Origin: Hyaloperonospora brassicae
Taxonomy: Eukaryota > Oomycota > Peronosporomycetes > Peronosporales > Peronosporaceae
Assembly (NCBI GenBank): GCA_947650285.1
Contig: CANTFL010001471.1
Span: 124,001 to 188,000 of the forward strand
Direction of reading: 5' to 3'
Length of the DNA: 64,000 nt
Shown: one piece after another, positions 40,267-49,530 of the stretch
Numbering within the stretch: position 1 is the stretch's first letter
Layout: the number at the start of each line of letters is the position of its first letter
Position numbers and translations under genes: made by a program
Notes under the pieces: model-generated
Told to the model about the DNA's origin: nothing
The model's database searches: none
What the model saw: the letters and a program-made list of their open reading frames with translations, nothing else

Positions 40267-41621
40267 CTACACGTTGATCACTCGCGCGAGCTTCTGGATC
40301 CGGTTGAGCAGCAGGTCGCCCTTCTTGATCGCTTCCTGGTACTGCGCGTTCTTGGCATCAGGACGGTTGGTCTCGATCACGCCAGCCACCTTGTCGATCT
40401 TGGCGTTCAGTCGACCAGCAGCGATGAACCGGGCAAGCTCCGTGTCGAGGAAGTCCACGCTCACGCCAAAAGCGGCTGCCATGGATGCAATCGTCACGCT
40501 GCGGTAAGCCTCCAAGAACTGCGCGTACGCGAGCACACGCAGCTCGCGGTACAAGTAGCGAGCGTGCGTCGAGAGGTACTTGTCGCGCAAGATGGACGGC
40601 TGGAGGTCGACCATTGCAGTAAAGAACTGCTTGTAGTTGCAGTCGTAGACGCCGCTCAGAAACTCGGCAAGGAACGGAACCTCCTTGATCACTGCGAGGA
40701 TCTTGGGCGAGTCGACAATCTTTTTCTTCAACTCCACGCGACTCATGCCAAGCACGCACGTGATGACACAGTAGAACACCATGGTGTTGTACGGCATCAA
40801 CTCGGTCGCCGTGAACGTCGCCACGGACTCTTGAAACAGCTTCGACGCCTTCTTCAAGTCGCGTGCCATCAGCAAGTAGCACCCTTCGTACACTTTCAAC
40901 CGATTGCGTCGGTCCCAGTCCCCGCCCTCGTCAATCAACCTGCACCACAACAAATACAAGTCCATCATCACCATCGTCATCATCATCAATACAAGACGTC
41001 CACACGGTTCCTCGAAAGCAGGTCCAGGCACCAGCACATACACATCCATACAGGCTGCGACGGATCCCCACGTAGGTACACGTACACAGTGGCTTTCTTG
41101 ATGTTCGTTTCGACCAGGTCCAGGTCGGAAAAGAACAGACCAATGCGAATGACGTGCAGCGTAACGAGGATCTTCTGGTTGATCGACTGCGGCTTCTCGC
41201 CGGCCACGGCAAACGCCTCGAGCGCTCTGTCCTTGTCGCCAATGCGCGAGAACAGACGCGCTTTGGCCAAGAGCGCCTCAAGCACCTCAATGTCGCCCAA
41301 GTTCTGCTCGGCGTCGGCCAACCGGTCGTTCAGTTGCGCCAACTCGCGCGCGTTCGTCGTCTGCATGTCGGCCTCAAGCGCAGCGTCGAGTGGCCACTGG
41401 AACAGGTCGCACACGCGCCGATAGAACGGCGCCATCGCGTGCTGGCGCATGAGGTCCAAGAGCTGCTGCTGCACGGCGGGGTCGACGGCGCTTGTTGCGT
41501 GCTGGTGCTGCAGCAAAAAGAGCAGCTGGCTCAGCTCCATGTGCGGCAGCGTACTGAGGTCGTCTTCGATCTCTTCGGAGATGTTGCCGACGCTCGTGGG
41601 CTTTGGCGTTGCGGTCGTCAT
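40267..41621 (-). CDS. PSMD6: 26S proteasome regulatory subunit Rpn7 / PSMD6
   Basis: Exons 41621-41086 and 40939-40267 with a 146-bp phase-2 intron, 402 residues (human 389). It is a scaffold subunit of the proteasome lid. The N-terminal part is helical (LPHMELSQLLFLLQHQHA, ARLFSRIGDKDRALEAF). After the splice the sequence LIDEGGDWDRRNRLKVYEG matches the most conserved block of PSMD6. The C-terminal PCI domain (about 210-390) has YRSVTIASMAAAFGVSVDFL, ELARFIAAGRLNAKIDKVAG, ETNRPDAKN and the terminal KKGDLLLNRIQKLARVIN, almost as in other eukaryotes. Start chosen at the first ATG of the conserved frame; two residues upstream have no ATG. Confidence 0.96.
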
Positions 41622-42036
41622 GGCGGCGACAGGTCCTGTGTTTTCGGTGGGCGAGTGGGCCAAAGTGGCTACACACCCAATCGACAGCGAGCTGGAAACA
41701 GGGAACCAAACGAGAGGATCCAGGAGGTCCCTGTGGAAACCGATATGGAGCAGGGCAGCATGTTGGAGAGGATACAGTCGGGCCCGCGGGCGACAGCGAG
41801 CGGTGGGCACCGCGCGGTCGACAAACGCACGGGGTACAATTGCGAGGCAACAATGTTGTGGAGCCACTTGCCAAGTGGAGAGCGATCGATACAGTTGGCA
41901 GCCGTCTCTTGACAATGCGACTGCGATACATGTACCGTGGCACACCCGATGCCGACCACTACAACGTGCGCGGCAGTTGCGTCGCGCGCTTTGTTGCATG
42001 CGCTGCTGCTGCACTTGCTGCCGCTTCCTTGTGCAT
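41622..42036. other. Intergenic: PSMD6 promoter and IF-3 3' flank
   Basis: 415 bp between the PSMD6 start and the IF-3 stop. No separate gene seen; long frames here are antisense or upstream extensions of neighbouring genes. Confidence 0.5.
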
Positions 42037-42843
42037 CTAAATGGCTGGCGCGTAGAGCACGTACACAGCGCCAAACTGCTCTCTCGGTGGACCAAGCGAC
42101 ACGCCCGTCTCAGCATCAAGACGGCGTTCAATCTGTTTCAGCTGCTCGAGCGTCTGGTCCTTCAAGTGATACGCTTGCCCAAACTTGATCGTGACCTTGA
42201 CCTTGTGGCCCTTGTTCAAGAACCGCTTGAGCTGCTCGACCTTCATCGTCAAGTCATTTGGCTGCACGATCCAACACACGCCGGCAAGTCAGTCAGTCAG
42301 TCAGTCAGTCAGTCAGTCAGTCAGTCAGTCAGTCAGTCAGTCAGTCAGTCAGTCAGTCAGTCAGTTGTCAGGGAACCCCCCTGCACGAAGCAGCAACCGC
42401 ACACCACGCAACCGCACACCGCGCAATAGACTCACGGCAATCTTGGCACCAATGACGACCTCCTTGTCTGGCCTGGGCTTTTGCTGCTTGACCGCCTTCT
42501 TGTTGGCCTTCTTGAGCTCATACAGCCGCTTCTTCGCGTCAAACAGTCGGCACACTGCTGGGAACTTGCCCACAGCTGACACCTGCACGAGGTCAACGCC
42601 CTGGCTCTGGGCGTCTTCCAGTGCCTGGCGCAGAGGAACGTCCGTGCGCTGCGACCCGTCGTCGTCGATGATCGTAACAACGCGCGCAGTAATGCGATCG
42701 TTTGTGAGGCCCCACTTGGACTCGGCCGCCGCAAAGCCACGTACAGCAAGCAGACACGACGGACTACGCGCTAGGGACCGCAGACACGGCACTGCGCGCG
42801 CAACCGCTGCAGCACGGGCACACGGACGCAACCAGCCGAGCAT
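42037..42843 (-). CDS. Mitochondrial translation initiation factor IF-3
   Basis: Exons 42843-42436 and 42261-42037 with a phase-0 intron of 174 bp, 210 residues. Residues 1-40 look like a mitochondrial presequence (MLGWLRPCARAAAVARAVPC ... AVRGFAAAES). The IF3 N-domain has KWGLTNDRITARVVTIIDDD, LRQALEDAQSQGVDLVQVSA and FPAVCRLFDAKKRLYELKKA; the C-domain, after the intron, has NDLTMKVEQLKRFLNKGHKV and VTIKFGQAYHLKDQ. IF-3 binds the small ribosomal subunit, prevents subunit joining and helps select the start codon. Position and organelle are inferred from the presequence; a plastid version is unlikely in this organism. The intron is mostly an AGTC microsatellite. Confidence 0.92.
42287..42365. 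repeat. (AGTC)20 microsatellite in the IF-3 intron
   Basis: About 79 bp of perfect AGTC tetranucleotide, making almost half of the intron 42262-42435. On the sense (minus) strand it reads CTGACTGAC..., repeating the branch-point-like CTGAC every 4 nt, and ends about 25 nt before the acceptor. Confidence 0.95.
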
Positions 42844-43122
42844 CGTCGCGCGCTATGGTCTCCGTTCGTCGGCACCGCGAGGAGCTCCGACGCTTGTGAT
42901 TGGTGGAAGTCACAACCTGTTGTCCCCTGCTCGCTGCCGGAGAAAAAGCCCACGCGGTCTTTTCAGGCAGCGACGCATGCACTCTATCACCCATGCGCAA
43001 AAAAAACCGCACCCACACTGTTGATCCAGACGGTCCAAGAGCACTTGTCGCCACGTGATCCCACACTTTAAGAGCATTTGTGTAGGTTCGGTCTGCGTGC
43101 CAGTCAGTCATTGAGCTCCTCG
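42844..43122. promoter_or_regulatory. Divergent promoter of IF-3 and FANCL
   Basis: 279 bp between start codons. A GTCAGTCATTGAGC string at about 43104-43117, 6-19 nt before the FANCL ATG, is loosely like the oomycete initiator (YTCATTY). This match is weak. Confidence 0.4.
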
Positions 43123-44343
43123 ATGCTCTTTGTGCCCGAAGACGCCGCGCGCTCGTCGTATCGCGGCTTTGTGCGCGTCCATCGACACGAGTTCGCGGTC
43201 CGCGTGTCGCATGTCGCACACGAAGCACGTGCGCGTCGTGTCGTGCTCACGGCGGCGCAATTGGACGTCGAGCGCGCGCTCGCCGTGCACTTGAAGCCAC
43301 ACTGTGCGACGCTAAAGGTGCGATTGGCTCAGGCGACGTCGTTAGCAGCTTTTGGCGCAGAACTCGAGGAAATTGTCGCCCTGTGCTGTCGACACGAGCA
43401 GCTCGAGGGGCCAGCAGAGCTCCCCAGTGCCGCGTACTACGCGAGACTGCTGGCAGAACTGGACGTGGTGGGCTGGCAATGTTTGCGTCAAGTGAGCGAC
43501 GACGTGCGGTCGCTGGAGCTCGAGAGACACGACGCGAGAGGACGGGCGCATGGGATTCGAGTGCTGCTGCCATTGCAGTATGCAGATGAAGGCTTCCAGG
43601 GAACGCCCGAGTGCCTCGTCGACGCGCCGGAGCCCCTCGCGCTGCAGTGGCCACCGGATTGGGCCACGTACCCAACGAAAGTGCTCTTGGACGTTGTGCT
43701 GAAACAGTTTGAGCGCTTTCTCGACAAGTTCCAAGCGTTCTGGGATGCGCTCGATGCACTGGATGCTGCGACGTGTGTGCTCGAGCCGCAACGTCCGACG
43801 AGAGCGACAGGACGACGGAGAGTGGCTCTCGATCGACGGGCTTCGGTGCAATTTGAAGTGGACCCGTTGCGTCCTGCTGCAATGCCAAGTGAGCTCAGTT
43901 TCTTTGGGAGCCAAGTGAGTGTGGGCGTTCTGCGTGAGCTCTGGGGCAGCCGTGCGTGGAGCCGGTGGGACGAGTCGAGGTCGCTGCAGGCAAACTTAGA
44001 GGACGCACTGAATATCAAGCTGCCATCGCCAACGACGACAAAGCTCGAGGAACTCGCAGCAGAGTGTGGCATATGCTATGCGAATCGTCTGGAAGAAGAG
44101 GGTGACGAGACAAACGAGAAAGCCGAGCGAAGCTCTGGGCAGCGTGCGCTCAAATCCGAACAAGGGTCGTGCCTTCCAGACCGACTGTGCGAAAACGTAA
44201 AGTGCAATCGCCCGTTCCACGCCAAGTGCCTCTACGACTGGTTGCGGGCGTTGCCTACATCACGCCAGTCTTTCCACACTGTGTTTGGTGAGTGCCCGTA
44301 CTGCCGGGACGCAATCAGTGCCAAGCTGGAGCCGGACTTCTAG
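43123..44343 (+). CDS. FANCL: Fanconi anaemia group L E3 ubiquitin ligase (FANCL)
   Basis: 406 residues, one exon, from ATG at 43123 (human 375). The C-terminal RING/PHD-like domain (about 315-406) is diagnostic: ECGICYANRL, CENVKCNRPFHAKCLYDWLR, TSRQSFHTVFGECPYCRDAI, matching human ECGICYAYRL ... PFHQICLYEWLRGLLTSRQSFNIIFGECPYC. Upstream is the URD/DRWD region with PLQYADEGFQGTPECLVDAPEPLALQW in three adjacent pieces. FANCL mono-ubiquitinates FANCD2/FANCI at stalled forks and interstrand crosslinks. Between the first zinc-binding Cys pair and the next Cys there is an acidic/Ser insertion of about 24 residues (EEEGDETNEKAERSSGQRAL) not present in human. Nuclear action is inferred from the family. 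Confidence 0.92.
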   Translation: MLFVPEDAARSSYRGFVRVHRHEFAVRVSHVAHEARARRVVLTAAQLDVERALAVHLKPHCATLKVRLAQATSLAAFGAELEEIVALCCRHEQLEGPAELPSAAYYARLLAELDVVGWQCLRQVSDDVRSLELERHDARGRAHGIRVLLPLQYADEGFQGTPECLVDAPEPLALQWPPDWATYPTKVLLDVVLKQFERFLDKFQAFWDALDALDAATCVLEPQRPTRATGRRRVALDRRASVQFEVDPLRPAAMPSELSFFGSQVSVGVLRELWGSRAWSRWDESRSLQANLEDALNIKLPSPTTTKLEELAAECGICYANRLEEEGDETNEKAERSSGQRALKSEQGSCLPDRLCENVKCNRPFHAKCLYDWLRALPTSRQSFHTVFGECPYCRDAISAKLEPDF

Positions 44344-44541
44344 ATACAGCAGTGGATATGTTGCAACAACGCCACTGCGCGACCTGACAGCCGATGCGCC
44401 GGTTCTATGGCCAATGCTGGGCTAGTTCACCCCTGTATATTTTCTCCTCTTCGGCGCAAGCTATGCATGCGACAGCTTAGTCTACAGTCGGAGCTGCTCG
44501 GAATCACGACTACTTCAGCTGACTTGCGTCCGCGCACTGGA

Positions 44542-46473
44542 TCATTCTGGATTGGAGATCGCTTGCTCGTCACGCACAATGTTGATGGAGCCGTCGGCGT
44601 TGACACGTATACGCTTGGACGGTTTACCAGTGTCAATGTCATCCTTTGTGCTGCGACGACGCTGGCGTCCTGCTGACTCCTCGCTACCTCCGATCTCACG
44701 GGCATCTCCTCCGTAAGGATGAGCGCGCGAGCGACCCCGTCGTGATGATCCATTGTTGCGGCCATTGCGTGGATGCATACTGCCAGCATCATGGCGACGG
44801 CTGCTGCGAGAGTGATACATGCCTTTCTTGGGCATCTTCTCAGGCGGAAAATCCTCGTCGGTTGCCTTGCGCAACAGCACTCGCCATTTCTTGTCACGAG
44901 GCTGCGTCTTGCTGCCAATTGCTTTGTTGCCCATGTACCACTGCGAGCGGTTGAACGCGTCATGCGGAATCTCGACTTCCTCTTCGCCGTCGTTCATTGC
45001 CGTAGCAGAATCAGCATCAGCGTGTGGCTCTGCATCCTCCATGTTGACGTCTTCCCCGGACGCCAGAGCGTCTCCAGCATTCGCCTTCTCCTTCTTCGTT
45101 TGCTCAAGAATTTGCGGTGGAACCTTTTGACCCAGAGCGATGAGCGCTCTAGCAGACGTGAAGTTGTCTTGGAAGACAATGGTGCACGAGCTGTCATTCA
45201 GCCACTCCACGTATGCCGGACCGTAGCCCACAAAGTACTCCATCACGTCGCTTGTACGGACTTCTTGGAACTTCTCATCCAGCGAATACATGTGCAGCGC
45301 ATCATCACGAAATGCCACCGTTTGTCCTTCGGCTGCCTTTACATCCAAGCGCTCACGACCGACCTTCGCAGATGCAGGATGCAAGTCACTCGGCACCACT
45401 TGCGAACGATCTTCTGCAGCAGAAAGCCCATATTTCTGTGCACGAGCCCGCAACTTCTCCTGGTCGTGCTGCTTTTGGACCCACTCTTCCTGAGTCAGTC
45501 CTTGCTCGAGCGCCTTTGCCGTCTCAGCCGAGTAATTCACTGCAAACTGCGGCGTATCAAATCGCTTCATGCGCTGCTCGCGTTTACCCTGCTCTTTTTC
45601 ACTGGTGATGTCAATACCTGTCGAGAAGCCAGGCACGACCGCACCCGTTCGCTGCAGCTTCCTCACGTCTCGTGGATCCATCACCGTCTTGATATCTGGC
45701 GGTACAAACGCAGTGCCAAAGCGATCTGCGCGTCGCTTTGACGCTTCGTACTCCGCCTCAAACTTCTGTCGCTGCTCCGCTGTCAGCAAGTCCTCTCTGC
45801 CCAGCGCGTCAGCACGCACCACAAGTCTTGGAGGAGGAAACGCCGACACATCGGCAGCTGCAAGAGCCTCCATCTGTCCTTCATAGACGCCGTGGACCTG
45901 AATGCCACGCAGAGACACGGGCGAGTCCCACGACGTGAACGCTGTCAGCGCCACAGGAACAAAGTCAGGGTCTCGACACGTCGCGAGGACGTCCTGGCCC
46001 ACGTGAGGACCCACACCGACCGCCATCGACCCGTTCGTCAGCTCGACAACGATCCAGTAGGGCACAAAGTCCTGCGCTGAGCACGTGCGACCGGTAAACA
46101 CCCGAGCGAGATCCACTTCTTTGCTGCGTCCAGAAGCCGCTTTGCGCCACACGACTTCGGTGTTGCCACTCAGTCCAATAGCCACTTCATAGGTCCATTC
46201 TGTGCGTACATTGTAACGCGTTTCCGCGCCCAGCGCAGCCGCTGAGCCGCTAACAGCGACGTCAGGAGAAGCAGCAAACCCGACGCGGAGATCTTCACGC
46301 GCAGAGCCTTCAAACTGGATCACTAGCGCACGCAGAGAAGCGGGAGACGGGTCAGTCGACGCCTCAAGCGGCGGCAGATCAGATGACAGTGTCGCACACG
46401 GCCGCCAGTGGCGGTAGCGCCCGTACAACGCGCCCAACTGGAGCTCCGACCGCGATGACGCGTCCGCGTCCAT
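44542..46473 (-). CDS. NCBP3-like RNA-binding protein with N-terminal farnesoic-acid-methyltransferase-like domain
   Basis: 643 residues, one exon, ATG at 46473. Residues about 20-195 resemble the Methyltransf_FA (farnesoic acid O-methyltransferase-like) beta-sandwich (YNVRTEWTYEVAIGLSGNTE, TSWDSPVSLRGIQVHGVYEG). The middle (220-365) is a charged helical part with RRADRFGTAFVPP and EKLRARAQKYGLS, like SARNP/THO1-type 'ARAxRFG' motifs. The C-terminal half contains the NCBP3 RRM-like signature LHMYSLDEKFQEVRTSDVME, GYGPAYVEWLNDSSCTIVF, SARALIALG, later KKWRVLLRKATDEDFPPEKM and MYHSRSSRR, as in human NCBP3 (PPAHIEWLDDTSCNVVW ... YHSRR). NCBP3 binds capped mRNA with the cap-binding complex and TREX in export. 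The tail is Arg/Ser/Gly-rich. The N-terminal domain is unusual for NCBP3. Confidence 0.8.
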   Translation of the reverse strand: MDADASSRSELQLGALYGRYRHWRPCATLSSDLPPLEASTDPSPASLRALVIQFEGSAREDLRVGFAASPDVAVSGSAAALGAETRYNVRTEWTYEVAIGLSGNTEVVWRKAASGRSKEVDLARVFTGRTCSAQDFVPYWIVVELTNGSMAVGVGPHVGQDVLATCRDPDFVPVALTAFTSWDSPVSLRGIQVHGVYEGQMEALAAADVSAFPPPRLVVRADALGREDLLTAEQRQKFEAEYEASKRRADRFGTAFVPPDIKTVMDPRDVRKLQRTGAVVPGFSTGIDITSEKEQGKREQRMKRFDTPQFAVNYSAETAKALEQGLTQEEWVQKQHDQEKLRARAQKYGLSAAEDRSQVVPSDLHPASAKVGRERLDVKAAEGQTVAFRDDALHMYSLDEKFQEVRTSDVMEYFVGYGPAYVEWLNDSSCTIVFQDNFTSARALIALGQKVPPQILEQTKKEKANAGDALASGEDVNMEDAEPHADADSATAMNDGEEEVEIPHDAFNRSQWYMGNKAIGSKTQPRDKKWRVLLRKATDEDFPPEKMPKKGMYHSRSSRRHDAGSMHPRNGRNNGSSRRGRSRAHPYGGDAREIGGSEESAGRQRRRSTKDDIDTGKPSKRIRVNADGSINIVRDEQAISNPE

Positions 46474-46796
46474 GACAGAGCAATGGTGTCAAAAAGAACA
46501 ACCACACAAAACAACCCGTGGGTGCGTTTCGCGTGGTCCACACCATTCAGCAACTTTACCCTCCAGCGAGCTCACCAACCAACCCACCCAACGACATACG
46601 TGTGGTTCACTCCCACCCACCCACCCACCCAACGACATACGTGTGGTCCCCTCCACCCACCCAGACACACGACTGTCGCATCGATCGACATCGCGCTCGT
46701 ATCACCCACGACATACAACCCACGACCCACGCGCCAGCCATTAGTACTGATATAAGTGCAGTCCTCCGCCCGTCGACAGCAGCTCCACAAGAAGAG
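46474..46796. promoter_or_regulatory. Divergent promoter with 25-bp direct repeat
   Basis: 323 bp between the NCBP3-like and FAM136A-like start codons. ACCCACCCAACGACATACGT plus GTGGT is present at 46582-46606 and again at 46623-46647 (41-bp period), within a CCCA-rich stretch. Possible duplicated regulatory site. Confidence 0.5.
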
Positions 46797-47228
46797 ATGG
46801 CCGACCAGCAGCTCCAAGAGGCTGTTGCGGCAATGGTCGACCGCCTCGACCGGCGCTTTCTACGTGCGTTGCAGCGCGACGGGTACCTCTGCGCGGCCAA
46901 AGCGTTCGAGCACACGGACTGGTCGTCCGAGCAGTTGACTGCGGCCGTCGAGCGCTGTCAGCGCCCGACGCAGCAGCTGAACCAGTTGATGCAGCAGGAG
47001 ATGCAGCACTTCCAGAGCCGCGTGCAGCGCTGTGCGCAGGACTGTCAGGACAGGGCACAGGACGCTCTGCCTGCGCGTGGAACGCCCAGCGACGCGCAGG
47101 TCGCACGGGCGCAGAAGGACATGGACACGTGCGTGCGTCGCTGCGTCGACACGCACGTGGGGCTGCTGCCCAATCTAAGCGCCCGCATCGAGCAGGCGGT
47201 GACCCAAATTAAGGACCAAGCGCACTAA
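46797..47228 (+). CDS. FAM136A: FAM136A-like (DUF842) mitochondrial protein, one cysteine pair lost
   Basis: 143 residues from ATG at 46797; the frame extends upstream but as promoter repeat sequence. The length and helical pattern fit FAM136A (138 residues in human), an intermembrane-space protein with paired CX3C motifs: VAAMVDRLDRRFLRALQ, ERCQRPTQQLNQLMQQEMQH, RCAQDCQDRAQD and CVRRCVDTHVGLLP. The last two CX3C motifs are intact. In the first pair the pattern is changed: C-x-x-x-A and A-x-x-x-C, so the two inner cysteines are both Ala while the two outer ones remain. Role in the family is poorly known; linked to iron-sulphur and respiratory protein stability in animals. Confidence 0.88.
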   Translation: MADQQLQEAVAAMVDRLDRRFLRALQRDGYLCAAKAFEHTDWSSEQLTAAVERCQRPTQQLNQLMQQEMQHFQSRVQRCAQDCQDRAQDALPARGTPSDAQVARAQKDMDTCVRRCVDTHVGLLPNLSARIEQAVTQIKDQAH

Positions 47229-47500
47229 GCTGAGCATGTGGGTACATGTACCCCATCAGGCAGGCACGCACTTGCTGGGGGGGGGGGTATGGATACAGGA
47301 GGAACGAATGACTATTGCGAGAGAGAGAGGGTACGCAGCAGGGCCCTTGGCTGATATTTGACCAACTTGGGCTTCTTGTCACTGTCATTGCTGTTGCTGC
47401 TGTTGTTGTTGTTGTTGCTGTTCTTCTTGTTCTTCTTCATAGCGTACAAGTGCCGGTGACTGCATCGTGCGTGTCGTGTGTGAATATGGGGATCGATCTT
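47229..47500. other. Convergent 3' spacer with G-tract and TTG repeat
   Basis: 272 bp between the FAM136A-like stop and the DHHC stop. A run of about 11 G at 47277-47287 and a TTG/CTG repeat at about 47393-47435 are seen. Confidence 0.7.
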
Positions 47501-48598
47501 CTACAGTGTGGTGAGCTCTCGCTCTCGCTCTTGGCACCTGACGTCTGTGACAGTGATCCCAGCGTGCGTACTTCTGGCGTCGATCGTCACAACTGGACGC
47601 GTCCTGCTGGAGCTGCGGGGCGCCCTCGTGGCATTGTCTCGGGCAGCCTGCTGGGCCATCTTCCTGGCCTCCACCTTGGCGCGCTGCTCTTGGCGTCGAC
47701 GCAGCATCCACTCGTACGTGCCGTAGCCCAGTACCATGAGCCAGAGGTGGAAGCCCACGAGCACAACGTACATGAACATGCACGGGAGCGAGAGCACGGC
47801 GCACAGGATGCAACTCGCTTTGGCCACGTAGCCAAACACAGCGGCATCGGGCATCATCGGGTGGGCGTAGAGCCACCAGAGACACGCGACGGCGTACGCG
47901 ACCTGCAGCCCAAATTGGACAGTGCCCGTGCACGCCACGGTGAAGAACTGGACGTAGTTGGCGCGGCCAATGCACGTCTGGAGCCACGTGCAGTGGTGGT
48001 CCATTCCCGGCACAGTCTTCCGGCACACGGCGCAGTACCGCGTTTTCGCCCATCGCGGACCACTGAGTCGACTCGACCACCAGCTGGTCGAAGGGTCGGC
48101 ATGGATTGCAGGGTCAATGGTCTCACAGACGCGCCAGGAAGCCACGAGGACAGTCGAGTTGACAATGTGCACTGCAACGGCGACGACTGTCTACAGGAAC
48201 AGAAGGCGTTCAAGCGAAAACAACCAGAAACGTCAGTTGGTCACTCGCTGCACGAGCTCTTCCTTTGGACACGAACCCCGTACCACTGTTAGCATGGACT
48301 TGCAACTGTTGCGGCGGCGGCTTGTGTCCGTATTGTCAGGCCCATTGCCTTGCCCGGTGCAACACAAGCAGAGACTAAGGGCGCCGAGAAAGAAGCACAC
48401 GGCCGAGACCGAGTGCCCGATCCACGAGATCAGCTGGTCCCGTGAAAAAGGCCGCTCAAAGCCGTTGTGGCGCTGATGGCCTACGGCCGTACTCGGTGGG
48501 CCAGTGGAACTGGTCGTTCGGGGCGAGTGGTGCACTGGCAGCGACGAAGGAGACGCCGACGACACCTGAGATGGCGGCGGAGTGAGCGGTCGGGTCAT
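47501..48598 (-). CDS. DHHC-type protein S-acyltransferase (palmitoyltransferase)
   Basis: Exons 48598-48284 and 48190-47501 with a 93-bp phase-0 intron, 334 residues. The catalytic Cys-rich domain contains KTRYCAVCRKTVPGMDHHCT and WLQTCIGRANYVQF, i.e. the DHHC motif with the flanking CxxC. Four membrane segments fit the usual fold: SVSAVCFFLGALSLCLCC, MLTVTVVAVAVHIVNSTVLV (created by the splice), VQFGLQVAYAVACLWWLY and CILCAVLSLPCMFMYVVLVG. The N-terminal 50 residues are Pro/Ser-rich. After the last helix is a basic Gln/Arg-rich cytosolic tail. It transfers palmitate from CoA to cysteines of membrane proteins, probably at the Golgi or ER. Substrates are unknown. Confidence 0.93.
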
Positions 48599-49530
48599 GC
48601 AGGTCGCTCTGGCCAGGGAACGAGCCTATTGACTATGGACCGAGTGCGCGATGGATTGACCAAGTGAGGATGTGTGTGTGTATGTGTGCGCGACCTATTT
48701 GTGGCGTGTTGGCAACTGTGGATAAAAGCCATTTTTTTATCGAAAGGGTTTTTTCGCGCGTGTGACAATACTTTTTCTTGTCCATGTCGGAGGGGTCGGG
48801 TAAACGTAGAAGAGAGGGAGTATTCTCTTATGGAGAATAGTATGACCCGCGCAGGGTCGCAAGCGAATACGCAGTTTGCATGCAAGCGTTCTCTCTGCAG
48901 CATAGTACCTGAAACGTGCTTCACCTCCAGTGACTGACTGTTGCGAAATTCACACGGTAATCGGATGGTCTTCGATCGGTATATCGGTGCAGCGAAGTAG
49001 AAGGTCCACAAGTGTCAAACAGTCGGCTGAAAAGGTAGGGCAGCAAACCTATCGCTAAAGAGGGGGACCAGAGGAGAGCGCGGGGATGAGGCTTTTGGCT
49101 CGGCACCTCCAGTTGTTATAGGTCGAAAGGAATGGCTTTCGAAGGCGGGTCAGCTAGTCGCGCCCATGTCGCCGACACTTCATATGTGATATGCTCGAGA
49201 TCGTTGAAGCCATTTTGCCATAATAACGCAGAGGCCAATCCGGACAACATGTCCACGAGATGTCGAGCATAATATTTGTATTTCCCGATCCCTTCGAGCG
49301 TCACGAGTCCATCAAATGATCACATACAGTATGAACTACTCACACGTCAACGGATCGTAGAGGCAAAGCAGCACACTGCAAACCGCAGCTGAGACCAAGT
49401 GGGACGACGTATATGCATTACGTCTTTGTCCTTACGTGCTTAATCCCATCTATTCCACACACACACACCTTTTTGTATCGCCAGTGGCCAACCCACACAT
49501 ACGTACGTACGTAGACGTTCCATTAGATCA
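48599..49530. other. Intergenic, nothing recognised
   Basis: 932 bp. A (TG)n patch at about 48668-48688, a (CA)n patch at about 49458-49468 and an ACGTACGTACGTACGT-like stretch near 49500-49513. The frames present are short and unsupported. Confidence 0.5.
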
